Assembly: GCF_000189635.1 (NCBI RefSeq)
Contig: NW_002476559.1
Coordinates: forward strand, 434,001 to 498,000
Reading direction: 5' to 3'
Length of the DNA stretch: 64,000 nt
Source of the DNA: Tetrahymena thermophila SB210
Lineage: Eukaryota > Ciliophora > Oligohymenophorea > Hymenostomatida > Tetrahymenidae
In this document: positions 1-13,815 of the stretch, piece after piece
Numbering within the stretch: position 1 is the stretch's first letter
Layout: each line of letters starts with the position of its first letter
Notes under the pieces: model-generated
The model's input: only the letters and a program-made list of their open reading frames with translations
The model's database searches: none
What the model was told of the DNA's origin: nothing
Program-made: the position numbers and the translations under genes

Positions 1-3000
1 ATTTTTCTGAGCCAATCTAACATTTAAAGCTTGGATCACAAAGATTAACTAAGTTATCAATATTGAACTCTTCTAGTGTACAAATCATACTACTTAAATG
101 TTTTAGCTTAATACTTTCTGACATAATAGCACTCAATTTAGGTATTTTGATTCGAATTTTAACATTATCAAAAGCTTACATTAAGGGCATTTCTTCTTTA
201 TCACTAGAATTTAAATAAAACTAGAAAGCTCTGATTAGTTTGTTTAACAAATCATACATTTACTCTTTATTTTAAAGAATATCTTAGAGGTTTTATTTAA
301 CTTCTTATGAAATTGGTTCTTATTTAATTTTAATATTTGATAAATGTCCAAAATCTAATATTGATATTTCTTGTAAGAAGGAGAATTTTTCAGAGTTCTA
401 CAAATCTATAAAGACAGTACCTGTTAAGCAAGTTTTAACTAGCTCTTCTTATATTTACTTAAGGTCAAATATGTATGTATTTCCTTCTTTATATTCAGGA
501 CTATTCATAAAATATTTTCTAAAGATAGTTTCTTTGTAAGGTTTAAGGATATTTAAATTTTCATCTAAGTGTTATATAGTCTTAACTTTAATAACCATAT
601 TTTTTTGCGTTCTGCTTACAGAATCTACCAAAGACTGAAATTCTTGGATTATATTATTTTATTTTAAGCATAGTATTTCGAATATATTTGAGAATATTCC
701 ATCTTCTGTATTAGACGAATACACCAAATCATTTAATTTTGTTTCTTCATCAAGATCATATATTTTATAGTCTCTGCATCCAATAATAAATTCTTTCTCT
801 TTTTCTTTTATCTTTTAATAGTTAAAAAAGCTTAAAAACAAGATAAATAAAATAAATTTTAAATTACTTCTTTCCAAATAGGTATGAGCTATTATTAAAA
901 ACATTTTAAAAGTGGATGAGTTTCTTCATCTTACAAAACCATCACTAAAGTTTTATTTTATGCCGATTTCATAGTAAAGGAATTGCTTAAATATTTCTAC
1001 ATCAGTTATGTAAAACTAACAAGCACCTTTAAAGACTTAGATATATATTCAATTTCATTTGAATCTAAAATTTTTTTCATAGACTAGTAATCCTTGTTGT
1101 TCTAATTTTCTTATTAAATTTATCTCTAAATAAAATTTGGTTCGCTACTAACTTTTACGAATCTTAAATTTCTATAATAATTTTAAACTTTTTATTCTAT
1201 ATTTTCAAATTGGAAAGTCTCTAAAATTTTTACTATGTGAATCTCACCCTTTTGTTAATTTAATAATACAAGCTTTGATTGTAATATAATATCTTAAATC
1301 TTTAAAGAGAACTAGGAGTTCAGTTTTGACCTTTCTTCAGGATCTTATAAAGGTTTTATGGAGTCATCATTTAAAATTACATTTATAATTTTAAATAAAA
1401 TGATACTTATCTCTTATTCTCTTATATCTTTAAATTTCATTATCTAATAAATTTATTCAATAGCTAAATCAATTTATTCATTCAAAAAGTTCTCTGGATT
1501 TTCTTGATAATGTATCTTCAAGTGCTCACAAAGCTCCCATATACTTACTTACTCATTTATTAGTTATTTATTTTTAAATGAAGTCATTGTCACCTACTTC
1601 TATGAGCTTAATCTTTTTCTCTGAAAAGCTAAAATAATTGAAATGGAGTACATTAAAGTAAATATTCTTAGATCTAATGAATTTCCTTATTCTAATTAAT
1701 CATCATTAATTCCTTATATTAATCTTATATATATGCCTTTCCATTAGTTCTAATTAATGATATTTTATAATTCTGTTTTTTAGGTGTGTGCATCTTATAA
1801 GACTAATTTTGTATTTGGACTTCCCTTAGCAATTTAATGACCACATCTTTAGCACATAAAATTAGATTTTAAGTTAGAACACTAATTAGAGAATATATAT
1901 TCTTAACAATTTAAGCATTAATACAATTAAGAATTGTTTTAAATATCATATCTAAACAACGAGATATTATTCAATTTACTAAATGGATAATAAAGCTCGT
2001 TGTGTATAATTCCTTCAAGTAAGCTCTTAAAAATGTTATTTGATTTAGAAATTTCATCTTTAAAGAATTTTATTAATTAGCTTTTAAGATTTTAATTATT
2101 TTAGAAATAATTTTTATATAATTTAGATTCAGGTTCAGTAAGAAAAGATGAGTCTAGGATGCCTACAAAGCCAGAACTTAACTCCTTAAGCCACTTTATA
2201 TTTGAAAAAATTTCAGATTGCTTTATAAAAGATGTAATTTCATTGCCATATTAATTGTAAATTTATTTAACTACATAAAGTTATAAACTTTCGATATCTA
2301 TTTAATTGTAAAATTTTTAGATACGACACTTATTGTCAAAAGATATTTTATCTTTATTTAAGCATAAAATCAATGTGAGTTCTCTATATATACTAAAGAA
2401 AATTAACTTTTAGAATAAAGATAACTTCGCAAGAGAGTCGATTTCACAGATATTAAAAACAAACTAATAGAATTTTTCTTTTTCTTTATCTTAATTTATT
2501 AATTAATGTAAACAATTAATTTAAATAATATCAGTTATGATCACAAAAACAGTGTGTTCAGTTTATTTAGGGTAATTTTAATTTAGTAAAGGCTTATGCT
2601 CCTCTTGATTGAATAAAGATATAAGGTCATCTAACTTTGTAATTCTGCTAAAAAGAATATTTAAAATTATGTTAAACCTTATAACTATGTCCTTTGGTAA
2701 GGGATTTACTTTTAAATTATCAAGATTTTCCTCAATTTGAACAAGTTAATTCACAACCACACCTAAAATATCCTTGAATTTATTTTAATTTATTTAGTTT
2801 TGCAAAATATCTAACACAAAATAGATCCATTCAATCTCAAATTATTTGATTTTTTCATCTAAATTATTATTTTCTTCCTCATTATTTTTAATATTATCTT
2901 CCACATCAATTTTATCTGTATCTTCATTTTCTTAATCAGCATCTATTTTCTTATTCTTTTTAAGCTTAGAAATTCTTTTTTTTATTATAGAGACTTTGGA

Positions 3001-6000
3001 ACTCTTTGAAGTATTTTAGTTATAATCATCATCTTACTAGTTAAAATATATTCTTTTAACTGTATTTTTAAAATTATCTAAACCCTTTAAGTTATATTAA
3101 ATGATATCTTGAAGCTCATCAAAAACTTTATTCTACCAATCTATTTAGAGCTTTTCCATAATATTATTGATGAAAAGTTATTAAAGATACAATTTTTGCT
3201 AACTATTTTTTATTTGATCACTCTTATAGAGTTCATAGAAGTCTATAAATCTAACTAATTCTTAAACTTAATCTTTATATGTAATATCTTATGATTTCAT
3301 CTTGTTTTATAGTTCCTCAGAAGGTTTCATTAATTAAATCAAAAGTTAAACTAAGGCTTGGGCATATTGAATTATACAAGATTAATTTGGAGCATCATGA
3401 TTAAATTTTAATCTTTTCATTATTTCTTCTTTTCTTAAAATCCAACTAAATTAAGCCATTATTTCATCAATTCTGAGAATATCTTCTTTAAAAATATTCA
3501 AAATCATCATAGCTTATATATTTAACTTTAAGTTTTGTTTTTCTTCTTCTTCTTGCTCTTGTTCAATTTCAAATGAAGAATAATTTTATGTTTGTTTTTA
3601 TAAAATTTCAATAATTTATAAGCTAATATTTAAATGGGTAAGATCTATTCCCTATATACCGTGATTTATATAATCTTCTATAAATAATATTGTAAATTAA
3701 ATTAAATTGATTTATTCTTCATTTTAAATCTATTCTAAAAAGTTATTATATTAGGTATCTAAAGATTAATTTAGTTAAACTTGATCATCGTTTTCTAATT
3801 CTATATCATCGTTTTCTTCTATTTAAATATTTTTCAATTTTTCCTAATTGTTTTCATTTTTATTAAAATCTAATTCTTTAATGCAATTTTGTAGTATAGA
3901 TATATATTTTTGAGAACCAGGGAATTTAAATTCTTTGGGTTAAATATTTACTGTCAAATCAAATGTTTAATTGCTCTCATTTATTTGCCTGTAGAATGCT
4001 TCTTTATCTGTAAAATCCACTTATCCAATATTCAGAATATCTATTAAATTTTATGCCACTATTTTCTTTAAAGAGCTGTTATTAGCAGAATGAATTATTG
4101 AGTAAATTAAATAATTATTTTCTAAAACTGCGATGAACTTTGCAACACCAATTTATATGATTTCCATTATTCCTTCTTTAATTGCTGAAAGGAGACTTAT
4201 TCTTTGCTAAGCTTTACCTTTTTCAATAATTTACTTGTAGACAAAGTCTCTAACTATGACTAATTAATTTTATTCTAAAAAGATTTTTATTTAGGCTTGA
4301 ATAAATTTAAAGCTAATAACTGATATCTTTTCTTCATCCTTAAAGCTAAAAATTGTAAAAATATCCTTCAGCCTATTTAGTAAGAAATCCTCTTATACTA
4401 TATTACCATAACTAACAAGTCCAAAAGAATTACTAATAAGTTCTTTCTTTGACATAAAAATTTTCTATAATTAATCAAAATCAACAACAGAATTTAAATT
4501 TTCATCTAATCTATATATAATTTAACTCAAACTAAGAACTCTATCTAAATTTGAGTTTAAATAAAGATCTTCAATAAAGTATTGCTCACAATTTGCAAAA
4601 TAAGGAAGAGCTTAGAATATATCCGTAGTTCTAATACAAAGTATTATACTGAATGGTAAATTAGATCTATTTTAATAGCTAATCATTGTTTCTACGATTT
4701 TTTATCTAACAAAGCTTATTCTTTCAAAAGAGTCAACATATTAATCACATATAACCATTAAAATTTTTTAATTTATTTCCTCTTCAATTGGTTCCATATT
4801 TGCATCTTCATCTTACAATTAAGCTTGACTCTTTATAACCAAATTTTCGAAAAATTATTTCAATTAATTTACTAAAACTTATTGAGAATCTATTTAAGAT
4901 ATTTGAATTTTATTTAAATTATATTTTGATGTAGAATTTATATCTTATTAAGGAGAGTAAATGCAAAATAGCTTTTTATTTTCATTATCAGACTTAAATA
5001 TTCTGTTTTCTATAAAGCTATCTAGACTATAATGATAATTTGATTCTATATATGTTTTTTTAAATTCTTCATCTTATGCATTTATCATTTATATTGCGTA
5101 ACTGAAAGATGTCAGATGATAAATTTGCTGTTTTACATAATCCTCTTCAGATGAACCTTATAATTTGCTTTATTATAATACAAGCGATTAAACTAACTCC
5201 TTAATGTTATTAAAATTGAATATATTTTATTTAAGATCTATGAAATATTAGTATATGCGATTAATTTTGTTCTAATCTTTTTATGAAATTATCATAGATT
5301 CAGAAAATGTGTGCTTTTCAAAACGATTGAGAAGTGGTCCATCCATTTTATGTATTTATGATTAATCAGCAATAAGTATGATCTTAAAGTCTGGAGATAC
5401 AGGAATTTCTCTACTGTCTGCATTAAAAGAAATGCTGCAATAATATTTTCCATTAAAATATTTGTAATTTTAGTTTAGCAAATCATATAAACTTTAATAG
5501 ATATTATCTAAATTTTTTAGCACTACAATTTTACCCTTTTCTACACAATCAATTATTTCATTAATAATTTTGTAAGTATTTTATGATTTTTAATCTGTCT
5601 AAAAATCACTTCCCATAAATATTTAGTAAGGTTTTTGTAAACTGATAAGCTCGCTATTAATAAATTCTAAAGTAGCCTAAGAATTTCGAGAAATTATCAT
5701 AAGATGCCTAGACATGAAGTCATCTGATACTTCAGTTAAATTATCTTAAATCAATTAGATTTATTTTAACTTTTGTATTTCATTTAATTCTTAATCTTTA
5801 AATTGCTTTTTAAGTGTATTGAACAAAATGTCGTGGGTTTCTAATCCAGAGAAATGTCTTATAAAGGAATAAGCAATCAAAGCTTAATTGTTTTGCATAA
5901 TTAAACTATCACTAATTTAGATTTATATAAGTTAATCATTACTTTATTTGAGTATGTCTTTAACTAATTGAATTTTCTTTGAAATTAACAATTTTGCCAT

Positions 6001-9000
6001 GCCATAAAAATCTCTCAATCCATGAAATTATTCATATTCAGGCATTTCTTTTTTTACCTACTCAAGATAACTTTAATAAGTCTTAGCAATTTATACTTAT
6101 AATTAATCACTTATTTTATCTTGTTTTAAAACATTTTAGACAGACTAATCTTTTTTAAAAGAATGAACATATTCCTAAGTCGATTTCAAAATTTCCACTA
6201 ATTCATCTTCATCAACATCTAATCTATAAATTAAAAATTCAATATTTAATTGTTTTTATTTATTTATTTTCAAATTTACCTATAAATGGCCAGCATTCTA
6301 TTCATTTTAGACTGATCTAGTGGCCAGTTTGAAATACATGCAATTGCGATTTCAGGTTTTTCAAGAGTTTAATGTAGAACCTTTAGAGGATTATGAGGTG
6401 AAATTTCAGCTAGACCTATTTCTTCTAGGTGTACCATAGAAATATAATTTTTTTGTTCGTTTTATTTTTTATATTACTCTACTTTATTTTTTGCTCTTTC
6501 AAATACTTCAAGTATCTTTTCAGATGTACTTTGAACATGTCCTTAATACAGTAAAGGCATCAAAGTTTTTAGCTTTTGGAAGAGAGGTGATTTAGATTAT
6601 TTGCCTTTCATTGATTTTATGATGATTCTTAATGAAAGAGTTTTAGAACAACCTGGAGGACCTATAAGAACAACAGGAATTTTATTCATTATAGATACAA
6701 ATAAGGTAAAAACATTCTATTTAAGGGCTGTATTCTTAACTATACCTCTTGGTACTTCTGTTTAATTAATCAAATAAGTTGATACATCATCAATTTTTTT
6801 CCATATTTATAAGCGATTTTCTTAGAAAATTTCAGAAAGTTTATATAAATATTACTTTCTTTAGTTGATTAAAGGCAAACGAACACAATAATTTATATAA
6901 AAGGATAAATATAAGCAAGTGCTTTAGAAGTCTTTATCAAGAATTTTCAACTCAAACTACCTACATTTTGTTAAAAATTTGATAAACCAAAAGAGTAATT
7001 TAGTGAAGCGACTAACATCTCTAAGACTACAAGCACTTTGATATCCCATTTTTTCTCTTAAGAATATTTAGCTTTCAAATATTCCTTTAGAAATAAGATC
7101 AAGCTCTTCATCAGCAAAAATTTTATATATTTATTTCTTCTTTTTCTCATTATATTTCGTTTATAGTATTTGAGAAATGTATTTCTTCTCATCTTCTAAT
7201 TAAAGCTTATCGAAATTCCAGATGAAACTATACATACTTTCTGGAATAGGCTCTACTGAATATTCAAGATCTGTGTTTTTAATTTTTTTCACCATCTCCT
7301 TTTTAATACCTCCATGAATTTAAATGTCTATCATTTTTTTTTATTACTCACTCTTAAGTTTGTATGGATTTATAGCGGCTATTGGAATTACATTGCTTGG
7401 TATAGGCTCTCCATATATGTGTCTATCAACTATTATTTCTTTGAATAAACTGCTCACTAATTTGTTTGTATTTACCTTTTATTATTTTATTTAAAATTTT
7501 TATTCTGAATAATTTAAAAATTTTATTACTTCATCGAAGAAAACAACTACTTTCTAATTATTTTTTTAACTGATTTCAATGGATTCTTCAATCAACTTAG
7601 TAACATCTTGCTCAGTAATACCTGCATGAACAATCATAATTTTGAATTAAGCTTCCATTATAACTGACATAACTTCAATAAGTATTGATTTTCCAATACC
7701 TGATTAACCCTTTATTTATTTTTAAAAAGTGAAATGAAGTGAATGAATTATTAAATAAAATTAAATAATTTACCATAATAATAACAGGAGAGTTAGCACG
7801 AATTCTCATAAAAATCATAGCAATTTTAAAGAAATTATCTTTTTAAATGATTATTCTTTTTGCAAATTTACTTATGTCATCGTTAATCATAGAATCAAAG
7901 CTATTATTATTTCTGTCACTATATATTTTTTATTCATCTTTTTTTATAAGTTTGACCAGCCATCTTAATAAATCTTCAGGTTATAAATTTTCATTAAAGT
8001 AAAGTAGTTTTTCCTTATTAAGTTCAACCAGTTCTTTAATTTATCTAGGAACTTAATTTGAATTCCTAAAAAACATAGTTAAGCATGGAGATTCTTATTC
8101 CTAAAAAGTGATAAAATCCATTTCAAAATTACTGAATTCTTTAATATTTTCTGATTTTTAATTAAGCTACATTTCTTTTGAAACTTGCTAGTTTTAGATT
8201 ATGTTTTTTTATTCGTATTAAGTAAAACATATATTACTACACAATTTATAAGATGTAGAAACTATAATAGTTCTCAGTTAGTGGTCTAATCCTTCTGATT
8301 TTATATATTCAGGCGAAAGGAAATAAGATTTATTCATTTTTCTCATTTCAGAACCAAATAGATTTAAAAATCTAACAATTTAATAAAAGCAAGGAACTGT
8401 TATTTATTCAACTATTTTATTTTTTATTAAATTATTTATGTTTGATAAAATAGCATTATCTAAATTATAGCTATCATCGGTTTATTCTTTATTGAAATGG
8501 TTTACACCAGTAGTTTCTAATACGTATATATAATATAAGGATTAGAATGCTGCTTTATAATTGATAATTTCTTCTTTAGATTTATTTGGTGACTCTAGCT
8601 AAAACCTACTAGCATCAAATTCAACTTTTTATCTTTCAAAGAAATTTTTGATGTGAATAGATTAATATAAACCTTCATCAAGAGTGTTAGCTATTTCGAT
8701 GTAAAAAGTTGTTTAGTTAAATTTTTCAAAGTAAACAAGTTAATCACTATGAATGCTTATAGATTTTAATACAATTAATTCAAAAAATAGCAAATTAAGA
8801 TCATATTCAGATGTTTCACAAACATCTAAATGGATATGTAAATTACCTGGCTCCACTTTATTCAGTTTTTATTTTAAGGTTTACAAAATTTAGTTTTTAT
8901 TGCTTCCACCTATTGGAATTCTGAAGGAATTTTAGTTTTACTCGCTAATTTTTTTTTGTATTTCAAAGGATTTACCACAACCTGAGCTATTTGAATAATA

Positions 9001-12000
9001 AATTATAGCATTTTAATATAAAATTGATGCTATTGTTTGTTTGTTTATTTTCTTTTCTTAGGGTAAACATGATATTTATTTTTAATCTAATCCTTCTCTG
9101 ATAAGAACTATAAGCTAATTTTTAATTGTATTACTTTATTTATTATAGTCAGATAAAATATCATTCACTTAGTTGAAAAATTTAACTTCTAATTTAGTAT
9201 TAATGATCAAGTAGTAAGTATTTTATTTGTTATTAGAAATTAAATTTTTAAACCTAAACATGAAAAGTTAAAGATCAGTGAACTTGGTGCTTTTGTCACA
9301 AAACAAATATTTGTAGAAATCTCCATAATTATCATCTTGATTCTAAACTCCACCAATTAATATTTCTATCAACTCTTAGCTACCCGAAAAAATGTATTTC
9401 ACCAATTTATCTTTGAATCTTAGAGGCTCAAATATTTTATCTTCATAACTTTTTTCTATCATTTGATGATCAAATTATTTACATTTTTAAGTACAATTAT
9501 TTGCTAAAATTTATTTTAAAAAAGTAAATTTAAGTTGGGATTATTTTAAATAGAAAAAATTATTTAAATGGACATTTATCAAATAATTCTTCTAAAATTA
9601 AAAATAAAAAAAAATTTTTTTAAATTAAAAAATAGAATTTAATGAATAAAATTTACCTATGCTCTACAATTTAGAAAAGTAAGATTAATTCTTCTTTAGT
9701 TTAATTGAGAAAGGTATTTCTTAAATATCCTACAGACTTAGGCTCATAAATTTTAAGATATTTATCAAACCAGGATTTACTTTACTAAAATCTTCATATT
9801 TTCCTTCTTCACAATAAGTAATAAGTTCTTAGTAATATGAAAATCCAATTAAAGAAAAATAAGGATATTATTGAAAAAGCTCGCAAAGTTAATTTTTCCA
9901 TTCTGTAAGTTCTTTAGTGTATGTTTGATAATTTTATTCCATTTATTCAAGATTTTTTTATGGGGTTTAATTTTTGTTAGAGAAAATTAGTTTTCGTTAA
10001 AGAATATCAAATTTTCCAAAAGAAATTAAATTAGAAATCACTTCCTTCAACCTTTCAGCAGCTTCCCACTAATCTTTAAACATTTTCATTGAATTTTTAA
10101 TTTATTTACATTCTTCTGATTCTTCTTCTTCGACTTGTATCATGCTTTTAGACGAAATCTTAGATTTGGGTTTATTTTTCTTTTCTCTTTCCTTAATAAA
10201 CTATGCATGTATTTTTACCATATTCTAGTCAATAATAACTTTTGAACATATTTTTCTAATATCCAATTCTGAATATTCTTAATTTGAAAGAACAACGAGT
10301 TTTACTTGTTCTGGATTATCTTTATGCTCATCAAGATAAAACTAGAATTCACCCACTTCGAGGACTTCTATTGCTAGGCTAATGTAATCTTATTAATTCT
10401 ATTAGCTCTTATCTATTTACTTAATTTTAAAGAAATCTTCTGAACATTACTGCAATTCAGCATGGATGGCTTCATCAACCAATTCTAATCTACAGAATTC
10501 AACTATTTTTTAAATAAACTTAATAAAAGAAGCCTTTTAATTATTTGAATAAGTTTCTCTTAATTCAGTCAAAATACCAAATATTTTTCTTTAATTATTT
10601 AGCTTAATCAGCAAAGATTATAAGTCAGTGTTTTCATCTCCTCCTACCAAATCTCTCAATTCTAAAAAGCTTTGATTTTACAAATTATCTATGATATATT
10701 TAATTATTGAATCTAATTGGGAAATTGTTAATACTGCATTATCTTATCTTTCTACACCTAAATAAAAACCACTTGGAAAAGAAAGTAAGCATTTAAATTG
10801 ACTATTCTAAAAATAATCAATAGATTTTTTATTTACATCAATATTAGTCAAATTCTATAGATCTAAGTAAAATTATTTATTCAATTAGCTTTCAAGGTTT
10901 ATATCATTTTATTTGGCAATTTCAATTAAACATTTTCCATATTAATGAAGAAAGTTGATATGAAAAAATTTTTAAAGGGTTTCAGAGAGATTTTCTTCTT
11001 TAATTTAAAGCAATTCGTAGAGATTAAGGAAATTCTCTTCAGATTCTATAAATGAATCACCAGATATTTATATTAAATTTTATAAATTTAAAATTTTTTT
11101 GGGGAAAAGAATCGATTTTTCTGAGATACTTTTTTATGAGTTTTCTTCTTCTTCATTTTCTTCTAATTCGAATTCATGATCAAAGCATGGCTGTTATTAA
11201 TTTAGATTATTAATATCTTCTTAAAGCTTAATTTAAAATGTATCCAAACACTTGAGAGACACAATTTTATTACCCTTAACCATTTAGATGAGATTTATCA
11301 ATTCCATTTTAGAATAATAAAGTATATTATTTAGATTTCCTGATAAAATTTTATACTCTCCCTCTTATTATTGAAGCATGAAAACGATTTTTTAGAAAAT
11401 TTTACTGCTTTATAATAAATCAAAATAGTCATATAAGCTCTTCATTTATTTAAATTTTATAATTATTTATCTGATTTCTCCAAACTAAGCATCCATTTTA
11501 AATTTTTGTTCAAACAATTAATTTTCTTTTTTTAAGTATGAAGGAAAATATTTCAATAGTTTATTTATTTTTTCTTTCTCTTTATAGAATTAACTTATTT
11601 CTTGGTCAATTTATTTTGAAAAATCTGAAAATTATATTTTAATTTCACTTTAAAAGAACTTATAAATGTCTTTAAATTGTTAATTTTCAATTATTTTTTT
11701 AATTGAAGGTATTTTAATTTCATCATGATGCAAGACAAATTTATTTAAATCAGCCAATAATCTCTTTCTAAAAGGGAAGTCGGGTCTCTTATCAGATATT
11801 TTTAAGAAATCCAGATATTGCTCACTTTAAAATCTTTACTCAGGTGGTTACTATTATTCATATAAGTTTATGGCTTCTTACTCAAAAAATTATTAAATTT
11901 TCACTAAAATAGATTCCTATTCTTTATTTTGAATTTTTTTTTATTCCAAACATTTTTTATAGAAAGAATAAAATTCAGTTAACCTCTTCATACATATTTA

Positions 12001-13815
12001 TTTGTTAAATATTTGCTAAATTGTATTTAAAATCTTATTTAAATTTTCAACATTCTGTTCTTCATAGATTGCTTAAATTATCATTTTTAGGTTTTAATGG
12101 AAGTATTCAACTAATATTTGATAAGATTATTCTTAAAATGTATTAATTTCAATATCATTAATCTTTTCAAAATTTATTTAAGGAAAATCTTTTTGGTTAT
12201 TTCTCAGAGTATCAGTTTGGTCTTATTCATCAATCATTTTTTACATGTTATTCTTTTATGAAATAGTATTTTCTATTTACTATTGTAGATAAATTTTTTA
12301 TTAATTTTACTAAAATTTTAATAAATCTACAAGCTCCTTTTAATAATCCCAAACAAATTCAATCTATTTGGCTTCAAGAGTTTTTATAAACTCTTAAAAA
12401 GTACTTAACAGGTAATTTTATTGACTTTATGTTGGATCATGCTGAGAGAAATACTTTGAAAGGCAAACAATTTGATCAAATTTTTTCAAATTTTTAATTA
12501 AAGATTTAGATTTAATAAGTTTTTAGATATCAATTTCTAGTTTTTATTAATGTTAAATCATGAAAATTATTAGATCTATTTAGTTGATGGGTTAAAGTTC
12601 TGTAAAATTTTAATCTCTAAAGTAGCTTTTAATTATTTAAAAATCACTATCGTAGTAACTTTAAAAATCCTTTATTTTACTGATAAAATGGTCAAAGAAA
12701 TCTTTTTTTTGAAGAGGATATTTCTGTAAAAGTTCTCCTAGTAATATTTCTTAGATATACTATTATATTTATAAAAAGTCATCGTTTTAAAATAAGCCTT
12801 TTATGTCCACCTAATTTACTAGCAGATGATTTAGCTAATCTTTTAAGCTATTAATTTATCTTAATATTTTAAAAATAAAGGACTATCTTAATTTTATGGC
12901 TTCTTATTTATTATTTTTTCTTAAAATATCAAATTATTGTTCAATTTCACTTTAGTGTTTTTTAAATTATTCAGAATTTAATTAATTCAATTTGGTAATA
13001 AAGTTTTGTTATAGCTATGATTTTTCTAATAAACCATTATTTTCGATTAGTTCTTTTAAAATTTCAAGAGGATTAAAATTATTTTGAAGACTCTATACAA
13101 ATTAAATTAGATATTCATTCTTAAAATAATCCAAAGGAGCTTATTTAATTTTACAATATATATTATATGAGTTATTAGTTTTTGCATTTTATGAGAGGGC
13201 TTCAATCAATTAATTTAACTAATTCACTTCATCTTTTTATGGATTTATTAATTTGAGAATGTTGTCATCAATATCTTTAAAAAGTTAATGTTTATTTTTG
13301 AACTATGACACAACTATAAATTTCCTCAATCCCTTTACTACCGTAGATATATTTTCGCTTTTTTCTTTAACTTATTTGAGGAACTAATAATAGCTCTTTT
13401 CAATATCTTTCTAGTTAATTATTTCTTATTCTTGTTCTTCTTCTAGTCCTACTTCGTCTTCTTTTTAACTGATTTTTTTATTTTATATTCTATTCATTTT
13501 AAATTTTGAGGGCCTATCAAAAATATAAATCTTTTCATTTTCATTTTCAATAATCTTATATTGAGTTAATTATCTTGAAATATAATCAGAAAGATATGTA
13601 CTTTTTTTATGTTTTATTTCATATTAATACTAAATTTTGCTCTCAGCTGCTTCCATATCCAAAGTAACAACCTAAAAATCTATATCGCAACCTAAATCCT
13701 CTAATTTTATTGATTATCCATTTATTAGAAGGAATACTTATTCAAATTTACTTAAGTCTGTAAAATGTAAGTAAAAATTAACTTCTATCTCTCTACTTTA
13801 TTTTTAAGTTTTCAT
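1..13815 (-). CDS. Giant RNF213/mysterin-like AAA+ protein, copy A (3' end off window)
   Basis: Likely a cytosolic ring-shaped AAA+ ATPase with a C-terminal zinc module, related to the ubiquitin ligase RNF213. The ATG at 13815-13813 opens MKTQKQSREIEVNFYLHF. Exons (minus): 13815-9657, 9503-7774, 7709-7530, 7475-6280, 6223-868, 811-1; introns are 153, 64, 54, 56 and 56 nt, all GT..AG. This gives 4477 codons in the window and stays in register with copy B, so only about 131 codons are missing. Landmarks: N-terminal beta-rich stretch (~8-95), AAA2 P-loop SSGCGKS (~1557), AAA3 PVIIM-GQSGIGKS (1964-1971) and FFDEVNT (~2023), SLRDV, AAA4 GPPGCSKT (~2295), Walker B variant HLEEIGLAE (~2371), PLLNRFEKH (~2719), RZ-like Cys module (~3858-3882). 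A basic-then-acidic linker lies near 2860-3060. Family assignment rests on these motifs in order; ligase activity is inferred. Confidence 0.9.
812..867 (-). other. Intron near the 3' end of copy A
   Basis: A 56-nt AT-rich GT..AG intron in phase 0, following the residues PIWKE in the equivalent of copy B. It is shared in position with B (16029-16094) and D (49907-49969) and absent from C, where the corresponding stretch is open. Confidence 0.8.
1843..1917 (-). other. RZ-finger-like zinc module of copy A
   Basis: Cysteine pattern C-x2-C-x8-C-x8-C-x2-C followed by GH, about 1140 residues after PLLNRFEKH. Downstream sequence (IWELCEHL, then a PENFLNEQ helix) corresponds in position to what follows the RNF213 RZ finger. 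The RZ finger carries RING-independent E3 activity in RNF213. The usual early histidine ligand is a cysteine here. Confidence 0.65.
5311..8988 (-). other. AAA2-AAA3-AAA4 ATPase core of copy A
   Basis: From high to low coordinate: the AAA2 P-loop SSGCGKS (8988-8968), the AAA3 P-loop GQSGIGKS starting right after the intron 7710-7773, the AAA3 Walker B VVVFFDEVNT split by the intron 7476-7529, the SLRDV motif, the AAA4 P-loop GPPGCSKT (6663-6640), and PLLNRFEKH (5340-5311). In RNF213 AAA3 and AAA4 are the hydrolytic units. Here the AAA4 Walker B reads HLEE rather than hhDE, so hydrolysis there may be slowed or altered (inference). Confidence 0.88.

Noticed and set aside
5311..8988. Dynein heavy chain or midasin (Rea1) as the identity of the giant genes
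   Set aside because: The SLRDV, DEIGLAE.SP.NPLK.LH and PLLNRFEKH motifs are characteristic of RNF213. No microtubule-binding or MIDAS pattern was noticed.
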